In this document: positions 7,922 through 14,982 of the stretch, one piece after another
Numbering within the stretch: the stretch's first letter is position 1
Layout: each line of letters starts with the position of its first letter
Origin: Methanobacteriota archaeon
GTDB lineage: Archaea > Methanobacteriota > Methanobacteria > Methanobacteriales > Methanobacteriaceae
Assembly: GCA_023434825.1 (NCBI GenBank)
Contig: JAEYSH010000229.1
Span: 1 to 25,945 of the forward strand
Length of the DNA stretch: 25,945 bases
Direction of reading: 5' to 3'
Notes under the pieces: model-generated
Told to the model about the DNA's origin: nothing
Databases searched by the model: none
Seen by the model: the letters and a program-made list of their open reading frames with translations, nothing else
Position numbers and translations under genes: made by a program

Positions 7922-9364
7922 TTAATCAATAGCTTGGCTAATGGGAAATATAATTTCAAAGGTAGTCCCATTATTATTAAATATATTAATTTTTCCACTT
8001 ATTTGATTTACAAGCGTATTTACTATTAAAAATCCTAAAGTTCCATTATCTTCTAGATTTTTATCTTCTGGAATTCCAATACCATTATCTGCCACTTTAA
8101 GAGTTATTTTTTCCCCATCAGAATACAAATCAATATTTATTTTCCATTTAACTTCCATTATACGTCCACTATTCTCAAAAATAGATTTAGATGGTTCTAA
8201 AAGTTCATCATTTAGAATATAGTTTGATTTTATAGGAAATGCATATTTAATTGAATTTGTAATTAATTCATTTATTATTAATCCACATGGAATTGCTGTA
8301 TCTAAATCCAAAAATGAATCATCTCCATTTATTTCCAATTTAATGTTCTTTGTATCAAATGAATTAAAAAGATGTAATGAAATATCTTTAATATACTCTT
8401 TAAGGTTAATTTTGGTGAAATCTTTAGAACCATATAATTTTTCATGAACAATGGCCATGGATTTAACTCTATCCTGACTTTCCTTCAATATGCTGATACT
8501 ATTCTTGTCTTTAACATACATTGATTGAAGTCCAAGTAAACTAGAAATTATTTGCATGTTGTTTTTTATTCTGTGATGAATTTCTTTTAAAAGAATTTCT
8601 TTTTCTTTTAGAGATTTTTTTAGTATTTTTCCTGATTTTTTAAGTTCAGTTACATCTCTCCACGTTATTGCTAATCCATCTCCTAACTTTACAGCTCTTA
8701 TATCATATGCGTTTGATAATTTTCTTTCACCCTGCATATTTTCATAAATTAATGATTCTTCTACCAGAGATTCACCAGTTTCCACTACTTTTATATATTC
8801 ATTTAATATTTCAGATGATTTAAGTTCAGGAAATATCTTTAAAATGTTATAACCAACCTGTTCACCATATGCCTTCTGATTTAATCTACAACCAACTTCA
8901 TTAATATATTCAAATTTAAAATCAATGATTTTATTATTTTTTCTAATAGCTGATAAAATTGCAAATGCATCAAGTAACGTCTCTAAAGAAATTCTAAATT
9001 TTCTTTCGCTTTCCATTAACGCTCTTTCTACTTCTTTGTGTTCATTAATATCAATAATTGAAATTTTAAACAGGTTATCAATTGAATTATATATTACTTC
9101 TAATTCTGCCCAGAATTCTTTCCCATTTTTAATTAATTTAAGCTCTTTTACTTGCTTTAAATTAGTTATAATTGTATTATTTAGCATACTTTCATATTTC
9201 TGGTAAAATAATGGAACAACAAATTTTTTTAGCTCATTTTTAATTATCGCTGATCTTGGATGGCCTAATAACTCTGAGCCTTTAGAATTAACATTTAAAA
9301 TTAAACCCTTTTTGTCTAAAATGAAATATCCTGCTGGAGTTAGATTATAAAAATCGTTATCCAT
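7922..9364 (-). CDS. PAS-PAS-HisKA_2 sensor histidine kinase
   Basis: 480 residues from the ATG at 9364; soluble, no membrane segment. Domains in order: PAS (about 7-110, containing PAGYFILDKKGLILNVNSKG), a second PAS (about 120-240), HisKA_2 dimerisation domain (about 255-335, EIHHRIKNN with phosphoacceptor candidates His263/264) and HATPase (about 345-476, N-box NELITNS with Asn370, G1 box DNGIG at 427-431, GTLGF at 441-445). All catalytic elements look intact, so it should autophosphorylate. The frame stays open for 63 codons upstream of this ATG, back to the stops of the preceding response-regulator gene, so the true N-terminus may lie further upstream (see 9365-9553). The adjacent upstream gene encodes a REC domain and is the likely phosphorylation partner. 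Confidence 0.88.
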   Translation of the reverse strand: MDNDFYNLTPAGYFILDKKGLILNVNSKGSELLGHPRSAIIKNELKKFVVPLFYQKYESMLNNTIITNLKQVKELKLIKNGKEFWAELEVIYNSIDNLFKISIIDINEHKEVERALMESERKFRISLETLLDAFAILSAIRKNNKIIDFKFEYINEVGCRLNQKAYGEQVGYNILKIFPELKSSEILNEYIKVVETGESLVEESLIYENMQGERKLSNAYDIRAVKLGDGLAITWRDVTELKKSGKILKKSLKEKEILLKEIHHRIKNNMQIISSLLGLQSMYVKDKNSISILKESQDRVKSMAIVHEKLYGSKDFTKINLKEYIKDISLHLFNSFDTKNIKLEINGDDSFLDLDTAIPCGLIINELITNSIKYAFPIKSNYILNDELLEPSKSIFENSGRIMEVKWKINIDLYSDGEKITLKVADNGIGIPEDKNLEDNGTLGFLIVNTLVNQISGKINIFNNNGTTFEIIFPISQAID

Positions 9365-9553
9365 GTTTAAATCTTCATCGTTTAGATGTGTATTATTTTC
9401 AAATGAAAATCGATTATATAAATTGCTTTCTTGAGGATTATATGAGTTAATATGCAGTGTGGAAATATTTTCATTATATTTTAGATTCTTTTTTGATTTT
9501 TTATGCTTATTATTACTGATTTCATTTTTTATTTCATCACTACCTGTTTTAAT
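9365..9553 (-). other. 63-codon open frame upstream of the kinase ATG
   Basis: The kinase frame continues without a stop from 9364 back to 9553, where it meets TGA (9554-9556) and then TAA (9557-9559), the stop of the preceding gene. The implied peptide is Asn/Lys-rich and contains stretches such as SNLYRFSFENNTHLNDEDLN. It has no in-frame ATG, GTG or TTG; ATT, ATA and ATC codons occur. It may be an N-terminal extension with a non-standard start, the relic of a longer protein, or untranslated leader. The ATG at 9364 has no clear ribosome binding site close by. Confidence 0.4.
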
Positions 9554-9556
9554 TCA

Positions 9557-10924
9557 TTATTTTATTCCAAAAATAATTTGAATTTCAGAAAAATTATTTT
9601 TATCAAACCCAATGGAACCTTGATGTTGTTTAACTAATGTATTGATTAATTTAAAGCTTGAATTATTAGATTCCATTATTTTTGAATAATTAACTAAGTC
9701 ATCGTTAATTTTGAGGATAAAACTATTGTTAAATAATTGAAAATCGATTTTTATGCATTTTTTCTTGTTTAAAAAAAGATTATTTATTGAAACTTTTAAA
9801 ATTTCAATTAATATTAATCCATATGAAAGTGAAGTTTCTAAATCCAGCATAACCTTATCAACGTTTAAATTAATATCTAATGACTCATCTAAACTATTTG
9901 AGAATATTAAATCATCAACTAAACTTTCAACATATTGAGCAAAATCAACAAATGTAATTTCTTCTTTTAATGTTTCTAATTTGTTTTTGTAGGTTTGATT
10001 TTGGGATTTATTATTTTTATGTTCTATATTTCCTAAAATTTCACTGGATTCTGATTTAATCAAATTATGGACCTCATTAAAATTATTTTGAAGTTGATTG
10101 CTAATTTCCTCAAGAAGTATTTCTTTTTGAATTAGAGATTCCATAACTTTTTCCTGTTCGTATTTATGGTGAGATATGATATTGAATATTCCTAAATGTT
10201 TAAAATCTGCATCGTCATCATAAATTCGTTTAATTTCTAATTCTATGGGTAAATCACTACCATCTTTACATCTCAAAATCAATTCTTTTCTTTGAATACC
10301 TGTTTCTTTATAATATTTCCACTTTTCTTTAAATTCCAGACTATCAGCAGATAATAAGAATTCTGTAAAATTATGGCCTATCACTTCTTCTAATGAATAA
10401 CCAAGAACATTAACCCATGTTTGATTAACATCTATTATGTAACCGTCTTCATCCAGTAATTGATAAGCTAAAGGGGATTTGTAGTACATTAATCTGAATT
10501 TTTTTTCTTTTTCTTTAATTTTAAGCTCCATTTTGTGTTTATGAAGAGCTATTTCTATTGCATACCTTATTTCCTTTTCATTAAAAGGTTTTAGTATATA
10601 TGCATGAGGCTCAGTAAACTTAGCATTTTGAAGGGTTTCATAGTCTCCATATGCTGTAAGATAAATTATAGGGATATCTAAAAATTTTTTTATTTCTTTA
10701 GATGCTTCTATACCATTAATTTTTCCTGCTAGCATTATATCCATTAAAATTAAATTAGGTTTAGTAGTCTTTGAGACTTCAATAGCTTCTTCGCCTGATG
10801 ATAATGGTGTTAATATATCATAGTTACAATCTTTTAAATTATTTTTAAGTTCCATTGCAGTTAAACACTCATCTTCTACAATTAAAATTTTTGGATTATT
10901 AAAATCAGAATTATAATTCTCCAT
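9557..10924 (-). CDS. Response regulator: REC-PAS with degenerate histidine-kinase-like C-terminus
   Basis: 455 residues. The REC domain (about 11-130) is intact: acidic pair near Glu17/Asp18, phosphoacceptor Asp62 in LILMDIMLAG, Thr90 and Lys112. A PAS domain follows (about 140-258). The C-terminal 190 residues align with the HisKA_2-HATPase region of the downstream kinase but lack its key residues. Where the kinase has EIHHRIKNN, this protein has EISNQLQNN; the N-box Asn is replaced by Val378; and the DNGIG box is missing. The flanking similarity (DLETSLSYGLILIEIL; LINTLVKQHQG) shows common descent. The protein therefore probably receives phosphate but cannot make it, and may bind the neighbouring kinase through its dimerisation-like domain; that is inference. 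The gene ends in tandem TAA TGA, in the same frame as the kinase. Confidence 0.85.
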   Translation of the reverse strand: MENYNSDFNNPKILIVEDECLTAMELKNNLKDCNYDILTPLSSGEEAIEVSKTTKPNLILMDIMLAGKINGIEASKEIKKFLDIPIIYLTAYGDYETLQNAKFTEPHAYILKPFNEKEIRYAIEIALHKHKMELKIKEKEKKFRLMYYKSPLAYQLLDEDGYIIDVNQTWVNVLGYSLEEVIGHNFTEFLLSADSLEFKEKWKYYKETGIQRKELILRCKDGSDLPIELEIKRIYDDDADFKHLGIFNIISHHKYEQEKVMESLIQKEILLEEISNQLQNNFNEVHNLIKSESSEILGNIEHKNNKSQNQTYKNKLETLKEEITFVDFAQYVESLVDDLIFSNSLDESLDINLNVDKVMLDLETSLSYGLILIEILKVSINNLFLNKKKCIKIDFQLFNNSFILKINDDLVNYSKIMESNNSSFKLINTLVKQHQGSIGFDKNNFSEIQIIFGIK

Positions 10925-10976
10925 GTGTTTATTTTATTGATGATTATATTTAATACTTTTCAAAAATTTAATAATA

Positions 10977-10985
10977 TTATATAAT
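10977..10985 (-). promoter_or_regulatory. TATA box for the response regulator-kinase pair
   Basis: On the minus strand ATTATATAA lies about 53-61 bases upstream of the ATG at 10924. An archaeal start site about 25 bases downstream would leave a leader of some 30 bases. It is the best TATA-like element in a very AT-rich stretch, so confidence is modest. Confidence 0.4.
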
Positions 10986-11040
10986 GGATAAATTGTATTG
11001 TCATCTAAAATTAAATATTATTTAAAAAATCTAAAGAATT

Positions 11041-11070
11041 CAAAAATAAATAAAAAAATAAAAAAGGGAT
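11041..11070 (-). terminator. Poly-T terminator of the surface-protein gene
   Basis: Read on the minus strand after the stop at 11085, the sequence is ATCCCTTTTTTATTTTTTTATTTATTTTTG, a series of T-runs typical of archaeal termination. Confidence 0.6.
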
Positions 11071-11084
11071 ATTTTTACGTGTTT

Positions 11085-12347
11085 TTATTTTCGTGGTACA
11101 ATGAGCCCAGCAAGAAGCATTAAAACAGCCATTGCCATTAAACCAATAGGAACACCAGTTTCTTGGAGAGGAATAGTTTCACCAGCAGCGAAAACTTCTT
11201 CTAAAATTGGTTCAACAGCTCCATTTTCTTCACCACCAGCAGCTCCATTTTCTCCGCCATTTGTAGGGGTTACTCCAGGATCAAGTCCTGCATCCCAAGT
11301 CAAGTCTACTTCTCCAGATATTAGTTCTATAGGTCCAGCAATACCAGTAGCATTTGCATTGCTGTCTATTGCAGGATTAGTACCAACATTTTGTAGTGTA
11401 AAGATCCATGGGGGAATTCTATCTGGAAGTACAAACTGTAACCAGTAAATACCGGGTACCAGATTTGTGAACATGTAATCTCCATTTATATCAGTAACTG
11501 TTGAATAAATGGTTTTTACTAATGGCGCTGTAGCATTACCTGTCCATAAGTTAACGATTACTCCAGAAACACCTGGTTCTGTAGGATCTTGAATACCATT
11601 TCGGTTTATATCATCCCAAACCCTATTACCAACTGCTGCAAGCTTATAAAGGCCAACATCCCAGTCTAGCTGAGCATCGTTACATTTTAGACATATTGCA
11701 CCTACGATCCCTCCAGCGTTAGCATCACTGTTTTTTGCACCATCATCTCCCTGGTATTGTGGGCTGAATATCCATTTTACAACGGAATTAGGAGCTATAA
11801 ACTCTAACCAGTAAACACCACGTTTTAAATTCTCGAATATGTAATTACCTGATGCATTAGTTACTGTAGAATACTCTGTTTTTACTAAAGGACCATTTTC
11901 ATTTCCTTTCCATAAATTTACAGTAACTCCAGCTAATCCTGGTTCATTAGGATCTTGAATACCGTTTGCGTTTAGATCATCCCAAACAAAATCTCCTATC
12001 GATGAATTGTCACAGTGTTTATTATTATCATCACAATCTCTGTCTTTGTTATCGTCATCGCACTGTTCATTATCATTGTTATTGTCTCTGGAATTGTCTC
12101 TGTCTTGATTATCGTCATCGCACTGTTCATTATCATTGTTATTGTCTCTGAAATTATTATTTAGGTTATTATCAGTGGCAATAGTATTCTCTTCTGATGT
12201 TACTTCATTATTTTGCAATTCTGACGCGTCTGTATCTACTGAATCATCAAATGTGGATTCTGCTGCTATAGCGGATCCCGCAATTGTGACTGTTAACATA
12301 AGCATCAGTAAAATCATTGCAATACTTCTTTGCATACGTTTTTGCAT
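11085..12347 (-). CDS. Secreted surface protein with acidic Cys repeats and two SdrD_B-like modules
   Basis: 420 residues. A Sec signal peptide (basic MQKRMQR, then a hydrophobic core, likely cleavage near residue 29 after SAIA) is followed by a low-complexity Asn/Asp-rich region (about 55-115). This contains two 20-residue repeats (69-88 and 89-108) built around DNEQCDDDN. Two SdrD_B/Cna-B-like beta modules follow (about 117-235 and 239-355), each opening with a WDD.N.NGIQDP.EPG loop, an EF-hand-like calcium site. Module 1 alone has a CLKC pair. After a Gly/Glu/Asn linker the C-terminus carries IPLQETGVP (392-400), a hydrophobic segment and a basic PRK end, as in cell-wall-sorted or membrane-anchored surface proteins. 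It starts behind a perfect AAAGGAGGTGA site, suggesting high expression. Probable role: structural or adhesive cell-envelope protein. Confidence 0.85.
   Translation of the reverse strand: MQKRMQRSIAMILLMLMLTVTIAGSAIAAESTFDDSVDTDASELQNNEVTSEENTIATDNNLNNNFRDNNNDNEQCDDDNQDRDNSRDNNNDNEQCDDDNKDRDCDDNNKHCDNSSIGDFVWDDLNANGIQDPNEPGLAGVTVNLWKGNENGPLVKTEYSTVTNASGNYIFENLKRGVYWLEFIAPNSVVKWIFSPQYQGDDGAKNSDANAGGIVGAICLKCNDAQLDWDVGLYKLAAVGNRVWDDINRNGIQDPTEPGVSGVIVNLWTGNATAPLVKTIYSTVTDINGDYMFTNLVPGIYWLQFVLPDRIPPWIFTLQNVGTNPAIDSNANATGIAGPIELISGEVDLTWDAGLDPGVTPTNGGENGAAGGEENGAVEPILEEVFAAGETIPLQETGVPIGLMAMAVLMLLAGLIVPRK
12041..12160. repeat. 60-bp tandem duplication in the surface-protein gene
   Basis: Two adjacent 60-base units (12041-12100 and 12101-12160) share a nearly identical 50-base core and diverge at the unit ends. 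They encode the 20-residue acidic repeats, each with one cysteine. A weaker partial copy lies at about 12010-12040. Confidence 0.85.
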
Positions 12348-12351
12348 ATTT

Positions 12352-12362
12352 TCACCTCCTTT
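12352..12362 (-). promoter_or_regulatory. Perfect ribosome binding site of the surface-protein gene
   Basis: The minus strand reads AAAGGAGGTGA, fully complementary to the archaeal 16S rRNA 3' end, four bases before the ATG at 12347. This fixes the start at MQKRMQR and gives the complete signal peptide. Confidence 0.85.
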
Positions 12363-12376
12363 AAGTCAGTATGCAT

Positions 12377-12407
12377 TAATACTAATATAGTATTACTTAT
12401 ATATATT
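12377..12407 (-). promoter_or_regulatory. TATA box and inverted-repeat operator candidate for the surface-protein gene
   Basis: On the minus strand the TATA-like AATATATATAAG (12396-12407) is followed at once by TAATACTA-ATA-TAGTATTA (12377-12395), a perfect 8-base inverted repeat with a 3-base spacer. The repeat lies between the TATA box and the expected start site near 12376, where an archaeal repressor would block polymerase recruitment. No regulator can be named. Confidence 0.5.
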
Positions 12408-12740
12408 ATTAACTATTATAAAGAAAGTAATAACATTTATATACCTAATAAATATTCCAGGAACAAAAAAAGTAAATAATGAAAAAAATAATGTATTTCT
12501 TTAGATAATGACCCTTGTTAAAAAAATAATTAATAAATTAAAAATCATAAACTAATTGAAAATGATTTTAAAGAATTAAAATCAAAATATTGAAACTAAA
12601 AGTAAATTAATAACGCAAAAAAAGATATACAGATATAACATAAAAAAATAATATAAATTAGTTTTAAACAATTTAAAATAGTATTTGTAGTTTAAAAAGC
12701 CTATAACTGATTAATGTATTTTATTTTTAAATTGTATAAA
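12408..12740. other. Gene-free AT-rich stretch between divergent genes
   Basis: This is the central part of the 428-bp spacer between the surface-protein gene (minus) and asnB (plus). I see no open frame with a ribosome binding site, no tRNA and no convincing structured RNA; the longest ATG-initiated frames I noticed are around ten codons. It is mostly A-rich homopolymer-like sequence, with promoters only at its two edges. Confidence 0.5.
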
Positions 12741-12749
12741 TTTATATTA
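12741..12749 (+). promoter_or_regulatory. TATA box for asnB
   Basis: TTTATATTA lies 27-35 bases upstream of the asnB ATG at 12776. A start site about 25 bases downstream would give a very short or absent leader. An AGGT at 12764-12767 is the only ribosome-binding-like sequence. Confidence 0.5.
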
Positions 12750-12775
12750 TTTCAATAATGTACAGGTAATTAATC

Positions 12776-14230
12776 ATGTGTGGAATTGTAGGAATTTATG
12801 GAAATAATATATCTAAAAAAATTGAAAAAATGCTTATTTCCATTAAACATAGAGGGCCCGATTCATCTGATTTATTCATTAAAAAAATTTTTGGAATGGG
12901 TCATAATTTACTTTCAATTGTGGGATGTGAAGGAACACAACCATTAATCCGTGATAATCTTGTTTTAGTATGTAATGGTGAAATATACAATTACCGTGAG
13001 CTTAAAAATGAATTTAATGAGGAATTTAGAACAGATTCTGATTGTGAAATAATATTAACTCTAATTAATAGATTTAATCAAGGTAATCTAAAGAAAGCCG
13101 TAGAAGAGACAATTAATTATTTAGATGGGGATTATGCTTTTGCAGTTTATGACGGGAAAAATTTTGCAGTTGTAAGGGATATTGTAGGTGTAAAACCTCT
13201 ATATTTTGGAGAAATTAAAGAAGATAATACATTTGCTTTTGCATCAGAAAGAAAGGCTTTATGGAAAATAGGTATAAAAGATGTAAAAACTTTATCCCCA
13301 GATTCAATGATCTACAATAAAGAAATATTGAAATTAAAAAACAATTTGGAATCAAACATAAATTTAAAATTATCAAAGAATTCCAAATCTTATCATCTAT
13401 TTAAAAGTGATTTAAGGGAGCAATTAAAGGTAAATCTAATTAAATCAGTGAAAAAAAGAGTTAAAGGACTTAATGAAGTTGGAATATTGTTTTCAGCAGG
13501 GGTTGATAGTACAATTTTAGCTAAAATAGTACAGGATCTAGGAATTAAAGTCACTCTTTATTGTATTGGGAATGAGAATTCTGTTGATATTAAATATGCA
13601 GAAGAAACTGCTCAAAAAATGAATCTTCCTCTTAAAACAAAAATAATTGATATAAAAGATGTTGAACATTATCTAATTCCAGTTCTTGAAGCAATTGAAG
13701 AATTTAATATTATGAAAATTGGTGTTGGAATGCCTGCATACATTGCATCAGAAATGGCTCATAAAGATAGTATAAAAGTGATGTTGTCTGGACAAGGTGC
13801 TGATGAGCTTTTCGGTGGATATAATCGTTATTTAAGAATTTATGAAGAAAAAGGAGAATTAGCACAGGACGATTTAAAAAAAGATATTTTAAATTTATAT
13901 CATGTAAATTTACAGCGTGATGATGCTGTTACAATGGCTAATAGCGTTGAGTTAAGAGTTCCGTATCTTGATTTAGATATTATAAAAACGGCAATGAATA
14001 CGCCTATGAAATATAAAATAAATGGAAAAGATGATAATTTAAGAAAAATCATTCTTCGTGAAGTCGCTGCTGAACTTGGAGTGCCATTAGAAATCGTAAA
14101 TAGGCCAAAAAAAGCAGCTCAGTATGGCTCCGGCATTCATAAAATGCTAAAAAAAGTTTTAAAGGAAGAAAAATATAAAGATCTCCAGGAAAACTATAAT
14201 TTTATTGATCATTTTTACAGGAAGTATTAA
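12776..14230 (+). CDS. asnB: Asparagine synthetase, glutamine-hydrolysing
   Basis: 484 residues. The protein opens with MCGIVGIYG, so Cys2 becomes the N-terminal nucleophile of a class II glutamine amidotransferase domain (about 1-185; RGPDS at 27-31, CNGEIYNY near 67). The synthetase domain follows with a PP-loop FSAGVDS at 239-245, where most family members have SGG; GQGADELFGGYNRYL and RVPYLDLDI are also present. It converts aspartate, glutamine and ATP to asparagine. It is about 60 residues shorter than E. coli AsnB, and I see no break. It is followed one base later by gatC, so the two genes for amidation of aspartate are adjacent. The SAG variant is worth noting but does not by itself imply loss of activity. 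Confidence 0.9.
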   Translation: MCGIVGIYGNNISKKIEKMLISIKHRGPDSSDLFIKKIFGMGHNLLSIVGCEGTQPLIRDNLVLVCNGEIYNYRELKNEFNEEFRTDSDCEIILTLINRFNQGNLKKAVEETINYLDGDYAFAVYDGKNFAVVRDIVGVKPLYFGEIKEDNTFAFASERKALWKIGIKDVKTLSPDSMIYNKEILKLKNNLESNINLKLSKNSKSYHLFKSDLREQLKVNLIKSVKKRVKGLNEVGILFSAGVDSTILAKIVQDLGIKVTLYCIGNENSVDIKYAEETAQKMNLPLKTKIIDIKDVEHYLIPVLEAIEEFNIMKIGVGMPAYIASEMAHKDSIKVMLSGQGADELFGGYNRYLRIYEEKGELAQDDLKKDILNLYHVNLQRDDAVTMANSVELRVPYLDLDIIKTAMNTPMKYKINGKDDNLRKIILREVAAELGVPLEIVNRPKKAAQYGSGIHKMLKKVLKEEKYKDLQENYNFIDHFYRKY

Positions 14231-14231
14231 T

Positions 14232-14444
14232 ATGAAAATCGAAAAAGAAGCTGAAGAAATATTAAAAAAATTCTCAAAAGCACTGGAAGACATTCCAGAA
14301 CTTGAAGAAACTCATTATATTGTTGATAATATTAATTTAACACGTGAGGATTGTGGGGAAGAAAAAAACCCTGAAAAAATTCTTAGAAATGCTCATGTAG
14401 ATGAAACTGGGAATATTATTGCTGAAAAAAGTAAATGGAAATAA
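14232..14444 (+). CDS. gatC: Aspartyl/glutamyl-tRNA amidotransferase subunit C (GatC-like)
   Basis: 70 residues from the ATG at 14232, chosen over the upstream ATG at 14205 because that one overlaps asnB and an ACAGGAAG site (14217-14224) precedes 14232. The pattern fits small GatC proteins: an N-terminal helix (EKEAEEILKKFSKALEDIPE), then a short segment with REDCGEEKNPEKILRNA, where family members carry a charged loop followed by xRxNxxx. GatC stabilises the GatA-GatB complex that amidates misacylated Asp-tRNA(Asn). GatA and GatB are not in the window, which is normal in archaea where the genes are scattered. Short length keeps confidence moderate. Confidence 0.72.
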   Translation: MKIEKEAEEILKKFSKALEDIPELEETHYIVDNINLTREDCGEEKNPEKILRNAHVDETGNIIAEKSKWK

Positions 14445-14470
14445 TATTTTAATTGCTTGGAGAAGATATA

Positions 14471-14959
14471 ATGAGATTAAATCTTGTTTTAGAGCTTTTA
14501 GATATACCGGGTCAATTAATGGATGCATTAGAGCCAGTAGGAAGACTTGGTGCAAACATTGTAACTGTTATACACCAGAGAGATGTAAAAACAGAAAGAG
14601 GGACAGTTCCTGTTCAAATTACTATTGAAGGTGATGAAGAAACGTTAGATAAAGTTATTAAGACTCTTGAAGCTCAAAATATTCAAATAATGGAAATAGA
14701 TGGTGTTTTAAGGAAAGAAACAATAACTACTATTTTAATTGGGGACATTGTGGATAAAGACGTTAAGGATGCGCTCAAAACATTCAATGAAGTTGAAGGA
14801 GTAAATGTCATTGACTTTAATTTAAAAATGTCAGAAAATCCAGAAAAATCAGCTTCAAAATTCATAATTGAGGCGGAACAAGGCAAAAGAAAGATAGTAA
14901 TGAAAAAAATTAAAGAAGTTGGAACTTCTAAAGGTTTTTTAGTTATAAATGAGGTTTAA
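14471..14959 (+). CDS. ACT-domain amino-acid-binding regulatory protein
   Basis: 162 residues from the ATG at 14471, preceded by GGAGAAG at 14459-14465; an in-frame TTG at 14453 is less likely. Residues 1-80 form an ACT domain (LELLDIPGQLMDALEPVGRL, then NIVTVIHQRD). The second half (about 85-160) has a similar beta-alpha-beta pattern and may be a second, divergent ACT unit. ACT domains bind amino acids and control biosynthetic enzymes. The next gene, 23 bases on, encodes a homoserine dehydrogenase without its own C-terminal ACT domain. This protein may therefore supply feedback control by threonine or a related amino acid in trans; that is inference from context. Confidence 0.82.
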   Translation: MRLNLVLELLDIPGQLMDALEPVGRLGANIVTVIHQRDVKTERGTVPVQITIEGDEETLDKVIKTLEAQNIQIMEIDGVLRKETITTILIGDIVDKDVKDALKTFNEVEGVNVIDFNLKMSENPEKSASKFIIEAEQGKRKIVMKKIKEVGTSKGFLVINEV

Positions 14960-14982
14960 ATTTTCTTTCTGGAGTGAATTAG

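Noticed and set aside
11101..11448. Plus-strand open frame over the surface-protein gene
   Set aside because: The minus-strand protein has a signal peptide, repeated domains and an anchor; the plus-strand frame is a Pro/Ser-rich shadow.
12041..12160. CRISPR-like repeat
   Set aside because: Only two adjacent 60-base units with no unique spacers, in frame inside a coding region.
12408..12740. Possible small RNA or small gene in the spacer
   Set aside because: No ribosome binding site with an open frame of useful length and no stable GC-containing hairpin were found by eye.
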